A stretch of DNA of 64,000 nucleotides, from assembly GCA_016859345.1 (NCBI GenBank), contig CM029114.1:15332001-15396000 (forward strand). Direction: 5' to 3'. The first letter of the stretch is position 1. Each line of letters opens with the position of its first letter. A program made the translations under genes and the position numbers. The notes under the pieces were generated by a model, which saw only the letters and a list, made by a program, of their open reading frames with translations, did not search any database and was not told the DNA's origin. This stretch comes from Istiophorus platypterus. Taxonomy: Eukaryota; Chordata; Actinopteri; Istiophoriformes; Istiophoridae. This document shows, in pieces, positions 12,997-25,321 of this stretch.

Positions 12997-15900
12997 ACAC
13001 ACACTGACTCACAAAATAGAATGTAATGATATGAACGAGGCACTTCATGCACCAACTTTGCAGCCCACAGTGTGCTTGAGCTTCTGTGTGTTTGTGAAAT
13101 GTGTGACACAGAAATTACAGTGAGGAGGTGTTGCTATCTGAATAGAGGAGATGCAGAAGGGAGCAGGGACGAAGAGAAAGAAAGAGAGTAAGAAAAAAAA
13201 GAAGACAGAAACAACTGTTCTGTGGACACCTGTCCTTTTCGCTCAAAGGCTTAGGCGATGTACAGAGACAGCTGCAGGGGCAATAAAGAAGAAAGGCTTT
13301 TTTTTTTTTTTTTTTAACTTACCTCTCGCCCCCCTATTTCTTCACTGTTTCCACTCTTTTACCTCAGATATATCTTAAGAGTTTATTGCAGAAGCAACAC
13401 ACTAAGCTGCTTCATCCAGCTGTACAGACTAAAATGCTGTACTATATGTTCACACAGACTCTTCAGAGCATACATAATACATGGCAGAGCACAGTTTCTG
13501 GCAGTAACAGCTCTTGATGTTCAGATTGCGTGCGCTTCTAGCTCTGGGCAGGAGAACAGATGCCACAACAACGGCGTACAATAATACATCGCTGCTTGTG
13601 CATTTCACCATAGCGAATTATAATTGTAGCGATACAATCTCCAGCCTGTATCTTGCTGTCATCTACACCTACTACGCTAGCTTCAGTGTTTATATACCTT
13701 GTAGCAACTGGCCGCCAAGTCCTAACAAGAGACTGAAATGCCCCGACTGGACCACTCTGGTAAGGGGGTCAAGTAGAGTCCTCATCTGTGAGTAGTTAAT
13801 TAACATTTCATGCTCAATGACAGTGCTGCTCGCTCTGATGCCGTTTCATGTACAGTGGAGACCGAGCTTTGGCGAAGAGCTACAGCAAACGCATACACAA
13901 GGAGGAGGATATGAAAAGATATCAAGATAAACACTCACCGACAACACGGAAGGATAGTACAGTCCCATCATCGTATTCTGTGCAGCAACTCAAACAACTG
14001 TCGTCGCTCCTCTCTCCCTCTCTCCTCTCACGCTGCCTTGCTTCCTCTCCCTCTCCGAGTCTGTGTCACCTCACTAGCTCAGTCTCTCTTGTCTGTCTCA
14101 CGGATTCAAAATCTCCCTCTCTCTGCCCCCGCTCGCTCTGTCTGCCCTGCCAACCACCCCCACCCCCCCTCCCCAACTCTTCCTCCTCCTCCTCCTCCGC
14201 TGGCCTCTGTCCCTGTCACTCTCCCTCGCTTGCTTGCTTTCTCTCCGTCCCCCGGCTCACTCTCTCTCTCCGTCTCCCACTCACTCTTTTCTTTCCCTCT
14301 CCCACTCGCTCCTTGCTTTCCCTCTACCCCGAGCCTTCTGTTTTGCTGCTGTGCCCTTGCCTGCTCATCTCTTCTGTCTCTTCTCCAGTCCTCCTCCTCT
14401 CTCACCTAGATAGCCTGACGCCTCCCCCTTCCTACTTCTCTGCCTCTGTCACACCTGCAAACTTTCCCCTCCCCACTGCTTCCCTCTCGTGTCGCAGTCC
14501 CTCCCTCCTCTCTCTCTGTCTCTCTGTCTCTCTCTCTCTCTCTCCTCCTCTGTTCTCTTTCTCCATGTAGGTGAATTAACTGGGGCTGCTGGCACCACTG
14601 GGAGAGGAAGTGAAGACTTTCCTTCTTTCTCTCTAGCCCCTTTCAGACATGCACCTTGTTACGTAAATGCGCTGGCAATTTTACATCTTTGTCTCATGTC
14701 TGAATAAGCATGCAAGTCACTTTTCTTTAACAGTCAAGACTGCAGTCTGACTAGTTCATACCTTGTAAAATTTTTATAACACTTCCAACACAGCTAAGTT
14801 ATAAAGCTATAATCCTTCAAATGCCACTCATCAAAATTATTTATAGTAACAGTGGTTAAAATGACTACATGTAATGGGAAAGGGGTTGAACCTATAATAA
14901 TCACACAGATAATTATCACCTAACTCTATTGTTCCCCCTGAACGTTAGGGAGCATTTTTGCATCTTTCAGCTCATTGTTTTGGTTTAACAGCTCCCGATT
15001 TTATTGTTTTGGTTCTGTTTTACCACTCTTATCAACCTCATGTCCAGCAGCAGATGGCAGCTTTTTCCAGCAAAAAACAAAAAGAAAAGAAAAAAGAAAA
15101 AAGAAACAAAGAAGAAGTGCTCTACCTGCCTTGCACCAAACTGCAGAAAAACAAAGTTAGCAAACTAGTTGGTGAATATATGAATATAGTCTATCACTTG
15201 GCAGCTCAAGAGCCAGATATTTTTTCCAGTTACGTGAAATGACACATGTAATGGCCACTGGGGGCAGGAAAACATGCCTTGAGCAGATGCAACACCAATG
15301 TATCTTTTGACAGCAAAGCTAAACAAAAAGACTTAAGATGACAGTCAGCGTCTTCCAACATGGGGATACTATACTCATACACCAGTCTCTTTCTTCAGCA
15401 CAACATTGAAGAGATACATGCAATAAAAACGACTTTGCTATACAGAGCAAATCACAGAAGGTAAATAACTGAATACCTATATTAAATGCTTATGATTTGA
15501 TATGATGACAACCACATGAAATATAACTTTATCATAAAGGTTGCAGTAAGTACGAGGAGTGTAAACGCCCACCTTTTTTTTTTTATTTTTAAATGAGTCC
15601 CTTACTCATCATTTCTAATCACTGAAAAAAATAAAACAATTTTGATAAACCACAGAATATGCCAATGTAAATAAGACCATTGTAAGTTTGTGTGTCAGAT
15701 CAGGCTCTATAAATTGGTCAATTGTTTTTTCCCTATTGTGTTTGGGGCAAAAGATGGGAGAAAAAACAAACTAAAAAATTCAAATCATATTAACTGTATA
15801 CAATTCCAATACCGATTCAAACGTGTAACATGCAATGTGTGAGAAAATGGCAACTAAGTAACAGTTGCAACCTATCATCACTTTTATTTAAGCCTGGGTG

Positions 15901-18700
15901 CTGTTGGACATGAGAAAATATGCAGCAGAATTTAATTTTCCATTAATTATATGACGATATTGATGAAAAACATTTAATGGGGTGTAAACTGGTTTGGACA
16001 AGCAGAGGTAAGAGTTAAGCTCCGTCATGCTCACGATGGTCTTTAACCGGGCCTCAATGGTAAAACAAGCTTTAACACCTATTACTAATGAAGACTGTGA
16101 GCCTGTCATCTTAAAGATTATTTTATTTGGCTACTCACTGCTGTTTCTCAGCAGTACCACCACTGCCTTGCAGCTCTTTTCGTACACATCTTGCTATGTT
16201 TGAATAAAACCATCATTGGATGATTTTCCTATATATAGAAAGCCCAAGCAAGCATTACTTCAACAGACAGATGAAGCCAGAAAAGTTTCATTTTCCACGT
16301 CTACAAATGGCTCAGCTCTCTCCTCGTACGTCAAGCTTCTGCTGCTCTCCAGGCTTTTCCTTTCAGGAGCCTTTGATCACGTCATTCTCACACTGTTGTT
16401 GACAGTTTAGCACTTCAGTGTTGTGGGAGCCTCCACTGCCCCGCATTGTTCTTCCTCTCTGCCTGTCTTTCCTGGTCCAAAGCCAGCTCACACTTCTGAG
16501 CCCCTGAAGTGGTCCTTGACTGACGTGGTTTTATCCCAACACGAGAGTTGTTCACACAAGGTAACGCTGTGTGATTACTCTTTGGACATTGGTGTTGGGG
16601 AAGGAAACGGTTTTAAGCTGTATCATCTTACAGTGAAATGAAAACTGGCTAATTGGGCTTCCAGGCCTCTGCAATATCCTCTAAGCAGGCAACAACTAGC
16701 CAGCCAGGAAAACAATCTCTCATTCTGAAGCAAATAAGAGCATACAAGCAAAGACTTATTACCGATAAAGTGCAGATAAGCAGCCAGAGGCTGTTGGGCA
16801 TCACAGAGAGTGAGGGATGAGGGGATTATGGGCAGAGCATGAGAGGATGAACAGAGGATGATCTAAGGATTAACCACATAAACTGAACAGTCTAATAACA
16901 CAATCAGCAGGCTAATACAAACAACAGTAAACAGATTGTCCCCTTGCATACACACACACACGCACACACACACACACACACACGCGCACACACACAATAA
17001 TAAATACAATATGTAATACTAGTGGGTGTTTTTTTTGGATGTGTATCTGTGTTTGTGGGCAGAAAAGCAAGAATATTTTCAGGTTTCAAGGGGGGAAAAA
17101 TACGAAAAAACAAGTTAGATTTATGAGCTGAAAAGATGATTAATAATATTGCTTACTGTTAAACAGGGAGAAAGTGGTGGGAGGGCTTGACTGGAAGAGT
17201 GAAGGGTGTGGAGGCATGTCTTCTTCTACATGACTGATAAATTATAATCTACACCCCCACCTTGTGGTTTAGAGAGCTTCACTCATATTGCTTCACTTCA
17301 TATTAACGCTATATGAACACTGTATCCAGACAGGATAAAAAATAATAGAGGACTGGATGGCAGGATATTATCAAACATGGATTGTTACATGTGTTTGACG
17401 TGTAAATGTGTCCTTACCTGACTATGAGATGGGTAGCCATGATAACCAAGGGTCAAAGGGTCATTATTCTGAAAGAGAAAAGGAAGATTTTGGATACATG
17501 GTCAGTATCTTGTTAACTAAAAAAACAAAAAAACAAAAGACGTACTAAATATTACTTTCATTGCTCAGGATTACTTTATACACTCAGTCTTTATTCCTTT
17601 TTTTTATGGTGTCTCTATATTTTACTTTACAGTTCTATGGTGTTACTGACTCCCAATCAAATGAACTCCACCACTGACAAACTCCTACTATCTCCTCAGG
17701 AGTTTTCCACCCAGTGGATCTTTTGTCTGCTTGTAAAGACGTGATAACGGGGGCGAGTGAGATCATGCGCGCAGGAGATGAAAGACGAGCAGAAAGAACA
17801 AGTGTCACCATGGCTCTTAAATCATAAATAGGTCAGGAGGTTCAACGAGTATGAAGCCCATTGGTGTGAAATGGCATCATGAGCCCTGATGCAATCTCCA
17901 ACGCATTCCTCTCAATGTTCTGGCTTTGTAAAGCAGAGACGGATACATCAAACATCTGGTGCGTAATTACGGTTAAACAAGACACAGGGAAAAAAAAAAC
18001 TCATTTTGTTTGGAGCCAAATATTAAACAGAAATCATGTCCCCATTCCCGAAAATAGTTTGTAACTCATTTTATTTTCACTCATTATTCAGTGTTCCGGC
18101 TTTTATGCTAATGTATTCCATTAAAAAGGAGCTTTTCACAGCAATTACAGCACACTTTGAAGGGGAAAACAGATTTGCCTGTCTCTGGCTTTATATCAAT
18201 AGATTAGAAAACAACTCAGCTCCTCCCTCCTCTCTCTGTCCTTCCCCCCTGATCTTCCTTTCATCTGGAACCAATGTCCCTCATCTGCTCTATCCCAAGG
18301 GGGGACACTTTGCTCTGTGCACTTCACAGCTTGAGTTCGCCTGATTAATACTGTAGCCATCTAACTCTGGACCCCAAGGGGCCAATTCACTAAAACCAAG
18401 CACAACGTCTCCAAATGCAAGAGGCCTGGACAGAGAGGGGGAGAAGGAAGTTTGAAAAATACAGTTTGTGTGAGTCTATCTCAGAGCCAAAAATGTACTT
18501 AGTGAACTGGCTTTGGGAGGTAGAAACTCTAAATAATGAATCACCTCTTAGAGGCTTGAATAACATGAATAAAGTATAAACCTTATTTTACAGCAATGCC
18601 AAACTTCAGATGCAACACACTGAAGGTATGGAGCATAAGGGGAAAAAGGAGGTTTATTGAGGCAGTACATTGTGTCAAAGTGAAGGAGGAGGTGCTGTTA

Positions 18701-18755
<55 letters not shown>

Positions 18756-21700
18756 CTAGGAACATCTGGAATTCATGAATCAGAGCCTGAGCAAGGAACC
18801 AGAGCTGGAAATACAAAAGGAAATGGACAGCAAAGAAATAAAAAAAAAAAAACACAAGAAAAGAAAAAAAACCAAAATGAGATGGAGGGAGCAAAGACAA
18901 TGACTCATACATGAGCGGAGTCATGTGCTTAATTTCCTTAAGGAACTGGGAGGAATGAGAAAGGGAGGGCTGCACAGAGGCTGCTCAACATAAGTGTGCA
19001 TCAGTCTCCCTTGCACAGAATGTGAATAACAAAAAGATTTTTTCATACTTATTCAGTTATAGTTAATCATGGTCAACCTTTTTTGGCCATTTTACCATGA
19101 CGAATGAATTAGCTGATTTCTGTCTGAGGGTGGCAACGCTGCTGTTGGTGGCGGGGTGTTTGTGTGTGTTTATGTATGTATGTATGTATATATATATATA
19201 TATGTTTGTGTGTGTGTGTGTGTGTGTCTCAGTGGGGAGGGGGGCTTCTAAAACGAGAAGTTACTGCTGGGAAAGACTGGGTGAGCAATCAGGAGAAAGT
19301 AACAAAGTGACTTGAAGTCAACAGATGGCAACGAGGGGAGGAGGGGGAGGACAGAGGAGCTCGTTGGGGATGGGGGTTGGTGAGGGGTAATAAAAAAATC
19401 TGAAGCAAAGGGTGAGAAGCTCTGTTACCTCAAAGTTCACCCTTTACACCATCTTTTCACAATGCCACACTGATCCCTTATACACATGAACCCTGCTACT
19501 CCTCTCTAGATACCACAAGTAGTGGTAGGTGTCTGTGTGTGTGTGATTGTTTTGTGTGTGTGTGATGTCTAATTTGGTCATAAGACTTGGGTCTATTCCT
19601 ATCGTGTCTTGGGACTGCTGCTCTTCTGAGAAGGAGGAGAAAAGGAACCACATTTCACTTCTCCTACCTACCTGCAAAGCAGGGCACTCCATACACTCAA
19701 CAGGATGTGAATCCATTTCACCGACAGAGCACTTATGTGTTAAGCCTCCAAACCTGTGGCCAGACGATCTGAAGTTTATTTTCCCTCAATATACCTCACA
19801 TCCCTTCAACTTTCCACAGTAAACCTACACACGTTTCTTCAGGGGGATGTTGGCTGGAATCAAAGTGAATTTTGGAAGTTGGCTTTGGCAGTTCTGACTT
19901 CACAATCATACAGCCGTATCAGATAGCAAATCAAATATAACATTAATCAAATTGATGTCCACTAAACCGATTTGCATAAGAAAACTTATTATTGTCCCAC
20001 CGTTTTCTGATCTGATTGGACAGAATTAGTATTTGCTTGTGATTATTTACCACGAAGCATAACTGCCGATCATGAAACACTAAATCTTTATTTCATTGCA
20101 ACATCAACCCACTGAAACTAGAGCTTAATATTGGACTTTTCGGACCAACGGTGATACCCGTATTTAGTGCTATTTATTTGACATTTTAGCAGGAATTCAT
20201 TAAATTACATAGTTGGACGATAATCTTTCAGAGAACAAAGCACTGGAAACCAATGAGTATGCTGGCAAAATAATGTAATATTGACAAGTTTTCCACATCA
20301 TTTTAAGTGTATTTCTGCCTGAGGCTCTGACTAATAATTATTTTGATTATGATTTAATCTGCAGTTTGCGCTCTTTGTTTGTTTTAGGAAATGTCATAAT
20401 AGTCACTAAAAAAGTCCATTACAAGTTCCCGTCTAAAAGTTCAAAAGCAAAGCATTCAGTTTTCTCAACATCACGAAAAGACCAATCACAAATGTTAAGA
20501 AAAATTGCAAATTTCTAGCATTTTTGCTTGAAAAACTTCACGGTTACTGATCGATTTTCTGCTGACTCTCTAAATCACTTATCATTCAGCGGTAATTATT
20601 TTTAATTACTATTGTGATTTTTCAGCACATCAGACAACATGTAGAGGCTGTATACTGATGGTGTACTGATATAAAGACATAATGCACAGAACTTATACAC
20701 AAACAAATGCCGAGAATAAATTCCGGTTGCTAAACAGGAATACATTAATATATTACTATATCCCACCAAACCGAGGAACACTGTAAGAAAAACAAATCAC
20801 TTAACTGCAGTTTAGAAGTGAAGATAACTTATTAAAGCATTTAAAATCCTCCCCAAGGCAGAGTATCAAAACCTACGGTACTCTCTTCTGTCCGTTGGTC
20901 TCTCAAACATAATTCAATCAACAGACCTCTGCTAGCCATTTATCACAGAAAAGCAGGGGCCCAAAAAATGAAATAAATATTCTGAACGTGCAGCAAGAGT
21001 ACATTTTTCTCGCTGACGTTTTCATTCTATTTCAGTGCCGTGCCTGAGATGAAAGAACAGAGGGGTGATCCACCTACATTAATGTCCTAGTCAAGTCATT
21101 TGTCCTCAGTGCTGTCACCCCAGGCAAGACCTTATTAGGTTAGAGAGAGTCCCGGTTCCTATGCAGAGTGACAACAAAACATGGGCAGCTCAGCAGCACA
21201 CCGGATGGATATTGAAGTCGACAACCTCCTCTCAACATTTCCCAAAATCTGACTTGGGCTGGAGACACAGGGTGTTGCTACGAATCTCCTGTTGTCTTGA
21301 AAAACAAGATTTTACCAGAGCTGCAATGCAAAATAGACTAATAATGTTTTGTTTTTTTTACTGGGAGCGCTCCAGTTGGTATCCTGTTCAGCAGATAGCT
21401 TAATGTTTATTTGAAATATACACCATTGGATGAGCACAGTGTCATCGCCAGGTCAGCACCTAACGTCTATGAGCAGTGGTGAACATTTGAACCCATCCTG
21501 TTGAATGCACACAGCTTTTTTTCTTCCACTAGCTTTATTTTGCCTGTGTTCACTGAGCATTCAGTCATATACTGCATGCTGCACTGACTTACACATGCAT
21601 TGCTGCTCTGCTAAAACTTCGCAGATCTGACTTGACAGCGCATTCCACCCCCGCATTGTGATTACATCATACCCTACCAGCTAATGAGAAAAACAACAGG

Positions 21701-24310
21701 GTCAGTGGCCAAATGCGAAAGATCCCGTTATTAGGCTGCAGCGGCTCAAATGGATTGCTCTTTACCACAACCACACCCCGCCGTGTTGACTCCAATTACA
21801 GGTCAGAGTTCAAATCCTGCCATGATGTCGGCAATAAATGTTGGGGGGGGGGGTCGTTTGTTTTTTTGTTTTTTTTTTTAAATCAGTGTAGGAGAGGAGG
21901 GAGGGAGGTAGACACATTGCTTTACAGGAGCCAGGGAATGGTTCTCTGTAATACTTTCCATCCTTTGCCCTCTTCTGAAGATTAGCTTTACAGAAGTACT
22001 TTGTGTGAATTTTTATAGACATTTCCTGGAAAGTCAGTTGCTTAGAAAAAAAAAAAAAAAAGCAGGAAAACTAAACGTCATTCAGCCTAATTTGCTTCTA
22101 GAATATCAATGGTGTCACCAGGCTAGGGGAATAAAAATACTTCACAGTAATTTATATACACACTGGGATTGCAGGGTGATTGTTGCAGTGTGAGAGGAAG
22201 TGGAAAAACAGTCTACATGGTGGAATTTGCAAAGGTCGACAATAAACTGATACTTAAGTATGTCTTTTGGAGGAGTGAAACACAAATTTAGGACTGCAGC
22301 TAATGATTAGTGCCATTATCGGATCAATTAGCCGATTAGTTTCTCGATTACTGGATTGACTGTTCAGTCTAAAAAAATGTTAGAAAATAAAGAATAAATG
22401 TCCATCTCAGTTACTAAATGTCCAAAGTGAGGTCTTCAAATGTCTTACTTTGTCCAAAACCTAAAAATATTTAATTTAAAAAAAAAAAAGGAGCAAATAA
22501 ATATATATCAATAATCAATACTTTTGAGAGGCTGCATTTTTGGGAGAAATTTTCCTCAAACAATTAGTCTATTGATAAAACAATTGCTGATCACTGCTCT
22601 GTCAATTGACTAATTTATTAATTAACCAATCATTGCAGCTCCAGATACATTATTACATTCTAATCTTGATCTGGATCATACCAGTGTATGTGTATGTATG
22701 TATGTATGTGCATGTGTGTTGTATACATCTTATGCCTAAGATAAGGATCTCAGAGATCAGTGTTGTTATAATGCCCCCTCCAGTATGAGATGTGATCCCA
22801 TTAGCTGGAAACAAAGCCTCTTTACTGCCAGTGATAGGGCAAATCTGTTCCTGCACCAACTGTGAGGGAGGAAGGGGAAGGGAGGGAGGAGGTATCTCTC
22901 CCACTCTCATTTCCGGACTGTCCAGCCAGCTCACGTTCGATACATTTTAGGTGCTGAAGCTATTGATCTGCGCTTCTCTCTCCCACACAAACACACTCTC
23001 TTCCACTCACATCTGATTGTAAGTGCATTACGTTCCTAAGCCTGTCTGTCAGCACTCACAGACAGAACGGCGGTGTAAAGCCAGCCATTTAGTTTTCCAA
23101 ACAGGAGCAAACAGGCCACTTCACCTCCATTACTGGTGCTTTCATGGCAGAGAAACAGCTTTCTATCTCAGAAAGCAGTGCTTTGCCGATCATGATATAC
23201 TATAATGATGCCCTGAGCATCCTCTTGAGATGCTTTAGTAAGAAACATTTGACCACATTAGGATACTTGGGGACAGCGATCATGTATGGGCAAAAAAAAA
23301 TTAAAAAATCCAAATTTCAAAAGCAAGAAAAAAAAAAACGACAGAAAATAAACTGCATCCTAGTAAAACTTGAGAAACCTGATGTCTTTGTTTACCTCAG
23401 ACACCCCCTTCTGCCCCCTCTCCCCTAAAAGATCACACAAGCAAACACCGACTTCAATTTCCATTCTAAACCAAATGTTGTCCACACCGCTGTGCCACAT
23501 GGCGGAGGTTTTTTTGCATAATAAAAGGTCAAGTTTGTTTACATTCCCTGCAGTCTGCAGGGACTCTACCAGGGCTTCACTGATATTCATAAAACAGATC
23601 AGGCTCTTTGAAGAGTTTGGGAGCAACAGGATGCCTGAGCTGCAGATGTAAGGAACCAGTGGAACCGAACCACTGGGTTGTTACAAATTGGACCGCACCA
23701 AATTACTGTTGCAATTCCCTGTAAAACCCTGAGGTAAACGTCTGATGTGCAATGTAGCAGCAACGGTGTAACAGCCTGATGAACATCTTGGGCTGAATTA
23801 GCAGCATGTGGTGTCATCTCCAGCTGTGAAACGTGGTGGTATTTCCTGCAGTGCTGGGAAAGGGGACTGGGCCCATTGGTGGCCCCTCTGCTGCAGATAT
23901 GGCTACAACTATCTGCATTCGACCAAATGCAATCGCTGCTTGGACCAGTAAACGGGTTGCGAATGCAAGCACGATATAATAAATCACCGAGGATCCCTTT
24001 GTGTGCATCTATACGATGAGGCGTTGACGTGATGCATCGGGAGATCCGTGGACCTTTTGTGTGCGCTTAGCTCGGTTAGTCGTGCCCGCATTAGCTGGAT
24101 GTGGACAGAAGATTTTTCTTATTCCCCCCCCCGCCTCACCTGACCAACCTCGCCGAGTCCTCCTGAGCCGTCGATACGGGGACGCTTGCACTCCGCCCCG
24201 GTAGAGTCCACCAGAGCCGCCGCAGTCTGCACGTCGGGCTCGGGGTCTCCGCGCTTCATGCCCCGCACGGCTGCCGGAGCGACGCCCGGGTTGGGATGCA
24301 CCCCGGCCAT
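2041..24310 (-). CDS. rbfox2: RNA-binding Fox-1 homolog 2 (partial, 3' end outside window)
   Basis: RBFOX2 is a nuclear alternative-splicing regulator that binds (U)GCAUG through one RRM. Six coding exons, all phase 0, are visible: 24140-24310, 17418-17468, 4943-5149, 2844-3014, 2276-2329 and 2041-2133. They encode about 249 residues. Exon 1 has RGMKR and KRPR, as in the long human RBFOX2 N-terminus. Exon 2 (NNDPLTLGYHGYPSHSQ) resembles human QNEPLTPGYHGF. Exon 3 has a poly-Pro run followed by QNG. Exon 4 has a poly-Gly run, then TPKRLHVSNIPFRFRDPDL (RNP2 at about residues 181-186). RNP1 (KGFGFVTF) spans the exon 5/6 junction. The RRM is nearly identical to mammalian Fox proteins; the first-exon match points to RBFOX2 rather than RBFOX1 or RBFOX3. 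I chose the ATG at 24308-24310 because it has a strong Kozak context (ACCATGG) and lines up with human MAEG. In-frame upstream ATGs at 24391 and 24385 could add up to 27 residues. The Ala/Tyr-rich C-terminal half lies beyond position 1. Confidence 0.93.
2330..4942 (-). other. rbfox2: rbfox2 introns flanking the RNP2 exon, with repeat fragments
   Basis: Apart from the 171-nt exon at 2844-3014 this is intron. Around 3150-3430 there is a diverged copy of the 'ATGCAGCTAA...' interspersed family, with its terminal GATTAACTAATTAATC stretch. At 3845-3910 there is a fragment beginning TTCAACATTTTGGGAAAC, part of another family seen four or more times in the window. At 4000-4090 lies a further repeat-like stretch (GGTTTATTGTCCTGCAGAG). 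I see no gene of its own. Confidence 0.5.
5689..5722. repeat. (CA)n microsatellite
   Basis: About 17 CA units, followed by ATACACACACA. Confidence 0.9.
5985..6270. repeat. Interspersed repeat fragment, opposite orientation
   Basis: CCTAAGAGTCTACAGCTATG, GTGGTTGAAATATTTAGGTC and CGCTAGCATGGCTAAT correspond to the same fish repeat type as the copy near 8800, in the other orientation. Confidence 0.45.
6916..6945. repeat. (GT)n microsatellite
   Basis: About 15 GT units, with looser TG repeats on both sides. Confidence 0.9.
7730..8420 (-). other. Two adjacent open frames, possible transposon remains
   Basis: Minus-strand frames of 107 aa (7730-8053) and 89 aa (8149-8418) sit close together in an rbfox2 intron. 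The second has a short poly-Ala and poly-Gly stretch. I recognise no domain. Their spacing and isolation suggest decayed element coding sequence, but chance cannot be excluded. Confidence 0.2.
8800..8935. repeat. Interspersed repeat fragment (TTGGATGGATTGTCATGAAA family)
   Basis: ACTATTGGATGGATTGTCATG, then CATTAGCATTG and GCATTGCTGTGCCTAATG, are hallmarks of a widespread fish repeat. Confidence 0.5.
9798..9832. repeat. (AT)n microsatellite
   Basis: About 17 AT units. Confidence 0.9.
10620..10722. repeat. Purine repeat (GGAGA/GGGGA)n
   Basis: About 100 bp of nearly pure A/G in units of five (GGAGA, GGGGA). Confidence 0.85.
12900..12996. repeat. Compound (CA)n-(AT)n microsatellite
   Basis: Imperfect CA repeats are followed by about 16 AT units (12962-12993). 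Confidence 0.9.
14000..14565. repeat. Pyrimidine-rich block (plus strand)
   Basis: About 560 bp are overwhelmingly C and T on the plus strand, with CTCTCTCT, CCTCCTCCTC and TCTCTGTCTC sub-repeats. In rbfox2 sense orientation it is a GA-rich purine tract. The long open frame across it is a by-product of composition. Confidence 0.8.
16949..16996. repeat. (CA)n microsatellite with CG interruptions
   Basis: CA repeats broken by CGCACA and CGCGCA. Confidence 0.85.
18704..18754. repeat. (CA)n microsatellite
   Basis: About 25 uninterrupted CA units. Confidence 0.9.
19170..19228. repeat. Compound (TATG)n-(TA)n-(TG)n microsatellite
   Basis: TATG, TA and TG blocks in succession. Confidence 0.85.
22285..22645. 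repeat. Interspersed repeat with inverted ends (GCAGCTAATGATTA family)
   Basis: The unit starts ACTGCAGCTAATGATTA and ends TAATTAACCAATCATTGCAG, so its ends are inverted copies of each other. It contains TCTTCAAATGTCTTACTTTG. This is a non-autonomous DNA-element-like family common in fish genomes. Diverged or partial relatives occur at about 3150-3430, 20330-20640, 33100-33200, 38260-38575, 45380-45650 and 54550-54850. Confidence 0.6.
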
Positions 24311-24779
24311 GGTGTCCAGCTCTCTATCCCGGTCCATGAGACCCCGGGACACAGGCAGCATGATTGATGCAACGTCGGTCGACATTAACATTTAAAAATC
24401 TTTCTTTCGTCCCCCTGCGTTGAGCTAAACTGGGGCTAAAACAGACACCTCCGCGTTTTAAAATCCAGCCTCTGGTGGATTTTTTACTAAGCAGCCGAAA
24501 TAGTCTCTTAAAGCTGCCAAGTAGTCGTCGCCGTGTTTCCTAGCGGGCCTTCGTATGACCCCCTTAAGAGTTGATGTATCTGGAAATGTTTCGGCTTTCT
24601 GGTTGAGCAATTTCATCTAAAAAAACCACCGCGTTTAGTTTCAGGGACAAACGGCCCGTGAACGCCGCCTTTAACTCGCTGCAAAACTCAAGTGGCTCGA
24701 TTCAAAAAACGTCCGCTAGAAAATAAATAGGTTTGTCAGGTTAATCCCAAGCGATACGGCCCCTGTTCGCTGAGCGTGT

Positions 24780-24784
24780 GTATA

Positions 24785-24829
<45 letters not shown>
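24780..24829. repeat. (AT)n microsatellite
   Basis: About 24 AT units with one G interruption, roughly 470 bp upstream of the rbfox2 start. Confidence 0.9.
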
Positions 24830-24832
<3 letters not shown>

Positions 24833-25263
24833 CTGCGGGGCTGCCTGTGAGGCCTCGGATATTTCAGATCATAACAAACCAATTAAAGAAACACCGATCA
24901 AAACAATGGCTCCCGAATATCGCCTACCGCCCGATTTTCCATCCGCCGTCTCTCCCTCTTTTAATTTTAAAACGTCTCCGCGAAACGCAGCCCGATTCAA
25001 GAGCACAACATCAACATCCTACCGCGACCTCAAGACGGGGGGGGGGAGAAAGAAAAAAGCCCCTCAACATGTCTTCCCCGTCGCCTTCTTCCCTCCCTGT
25101 CTGATTAGCCTCGGACTGGTGCCGCGGAGCAGAGGCTCACTGAAAGTCAATCCTCGTCAGGAGCTCTCTCTTCCCCCATGTTAGTCCGCAAGTCTGCGTT
25201 AAGGGAAAATGCGATTTCTCTTTTTTTTTTTCCCCAAAAGGAAAAAAAAAAAAAAAAATAAAA

Positions 25264-25321
<58 letters not shown>

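Larger units (their letters stand above)
5150..17417 (-). other. rbfox2: rbfox2 large intron between exons 2 and 3
   Basis: This is 12.3 kb with no exon I can support. It contains a repeat copy at about 5990-6240 and a relative at 8800-8930, CA/TG and AT microsatellites, a 100-bp purine block (10620-10722) and a 560-bp pyrimidine block (14000-14565). Two minus-strand open frames of 107 and 89 aa at 7730-8418 may be transposon debris. Alternative Fox first exons are known in other vertebrates, but I could not recognise one here. Confidence 0.55.
17469..24139 (-). other. rbfox2: rbfox2 first coding intron
   Basis: This 6.7-kb intron separates the long N-terminal exon from the small GYHG exon. 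It contains microsatellites at 18704-18754 and 19160-19230, and two interspersed-repeat copies (about 20330-20640 and 22290-22645). The stretch 17700-18130 is largely free of simple repeats and might be conserved non-coding sequence. No coding exon was found. Confidence 0.55.

Noticed and set aside
13848..14570. 240-aa plus-strand open frame rich in Ser, Leu and Pro
   Set aside because: It is a by-product of the pyrimidine-rich block; codons are composition-driven and no domain or splice structure supports it.
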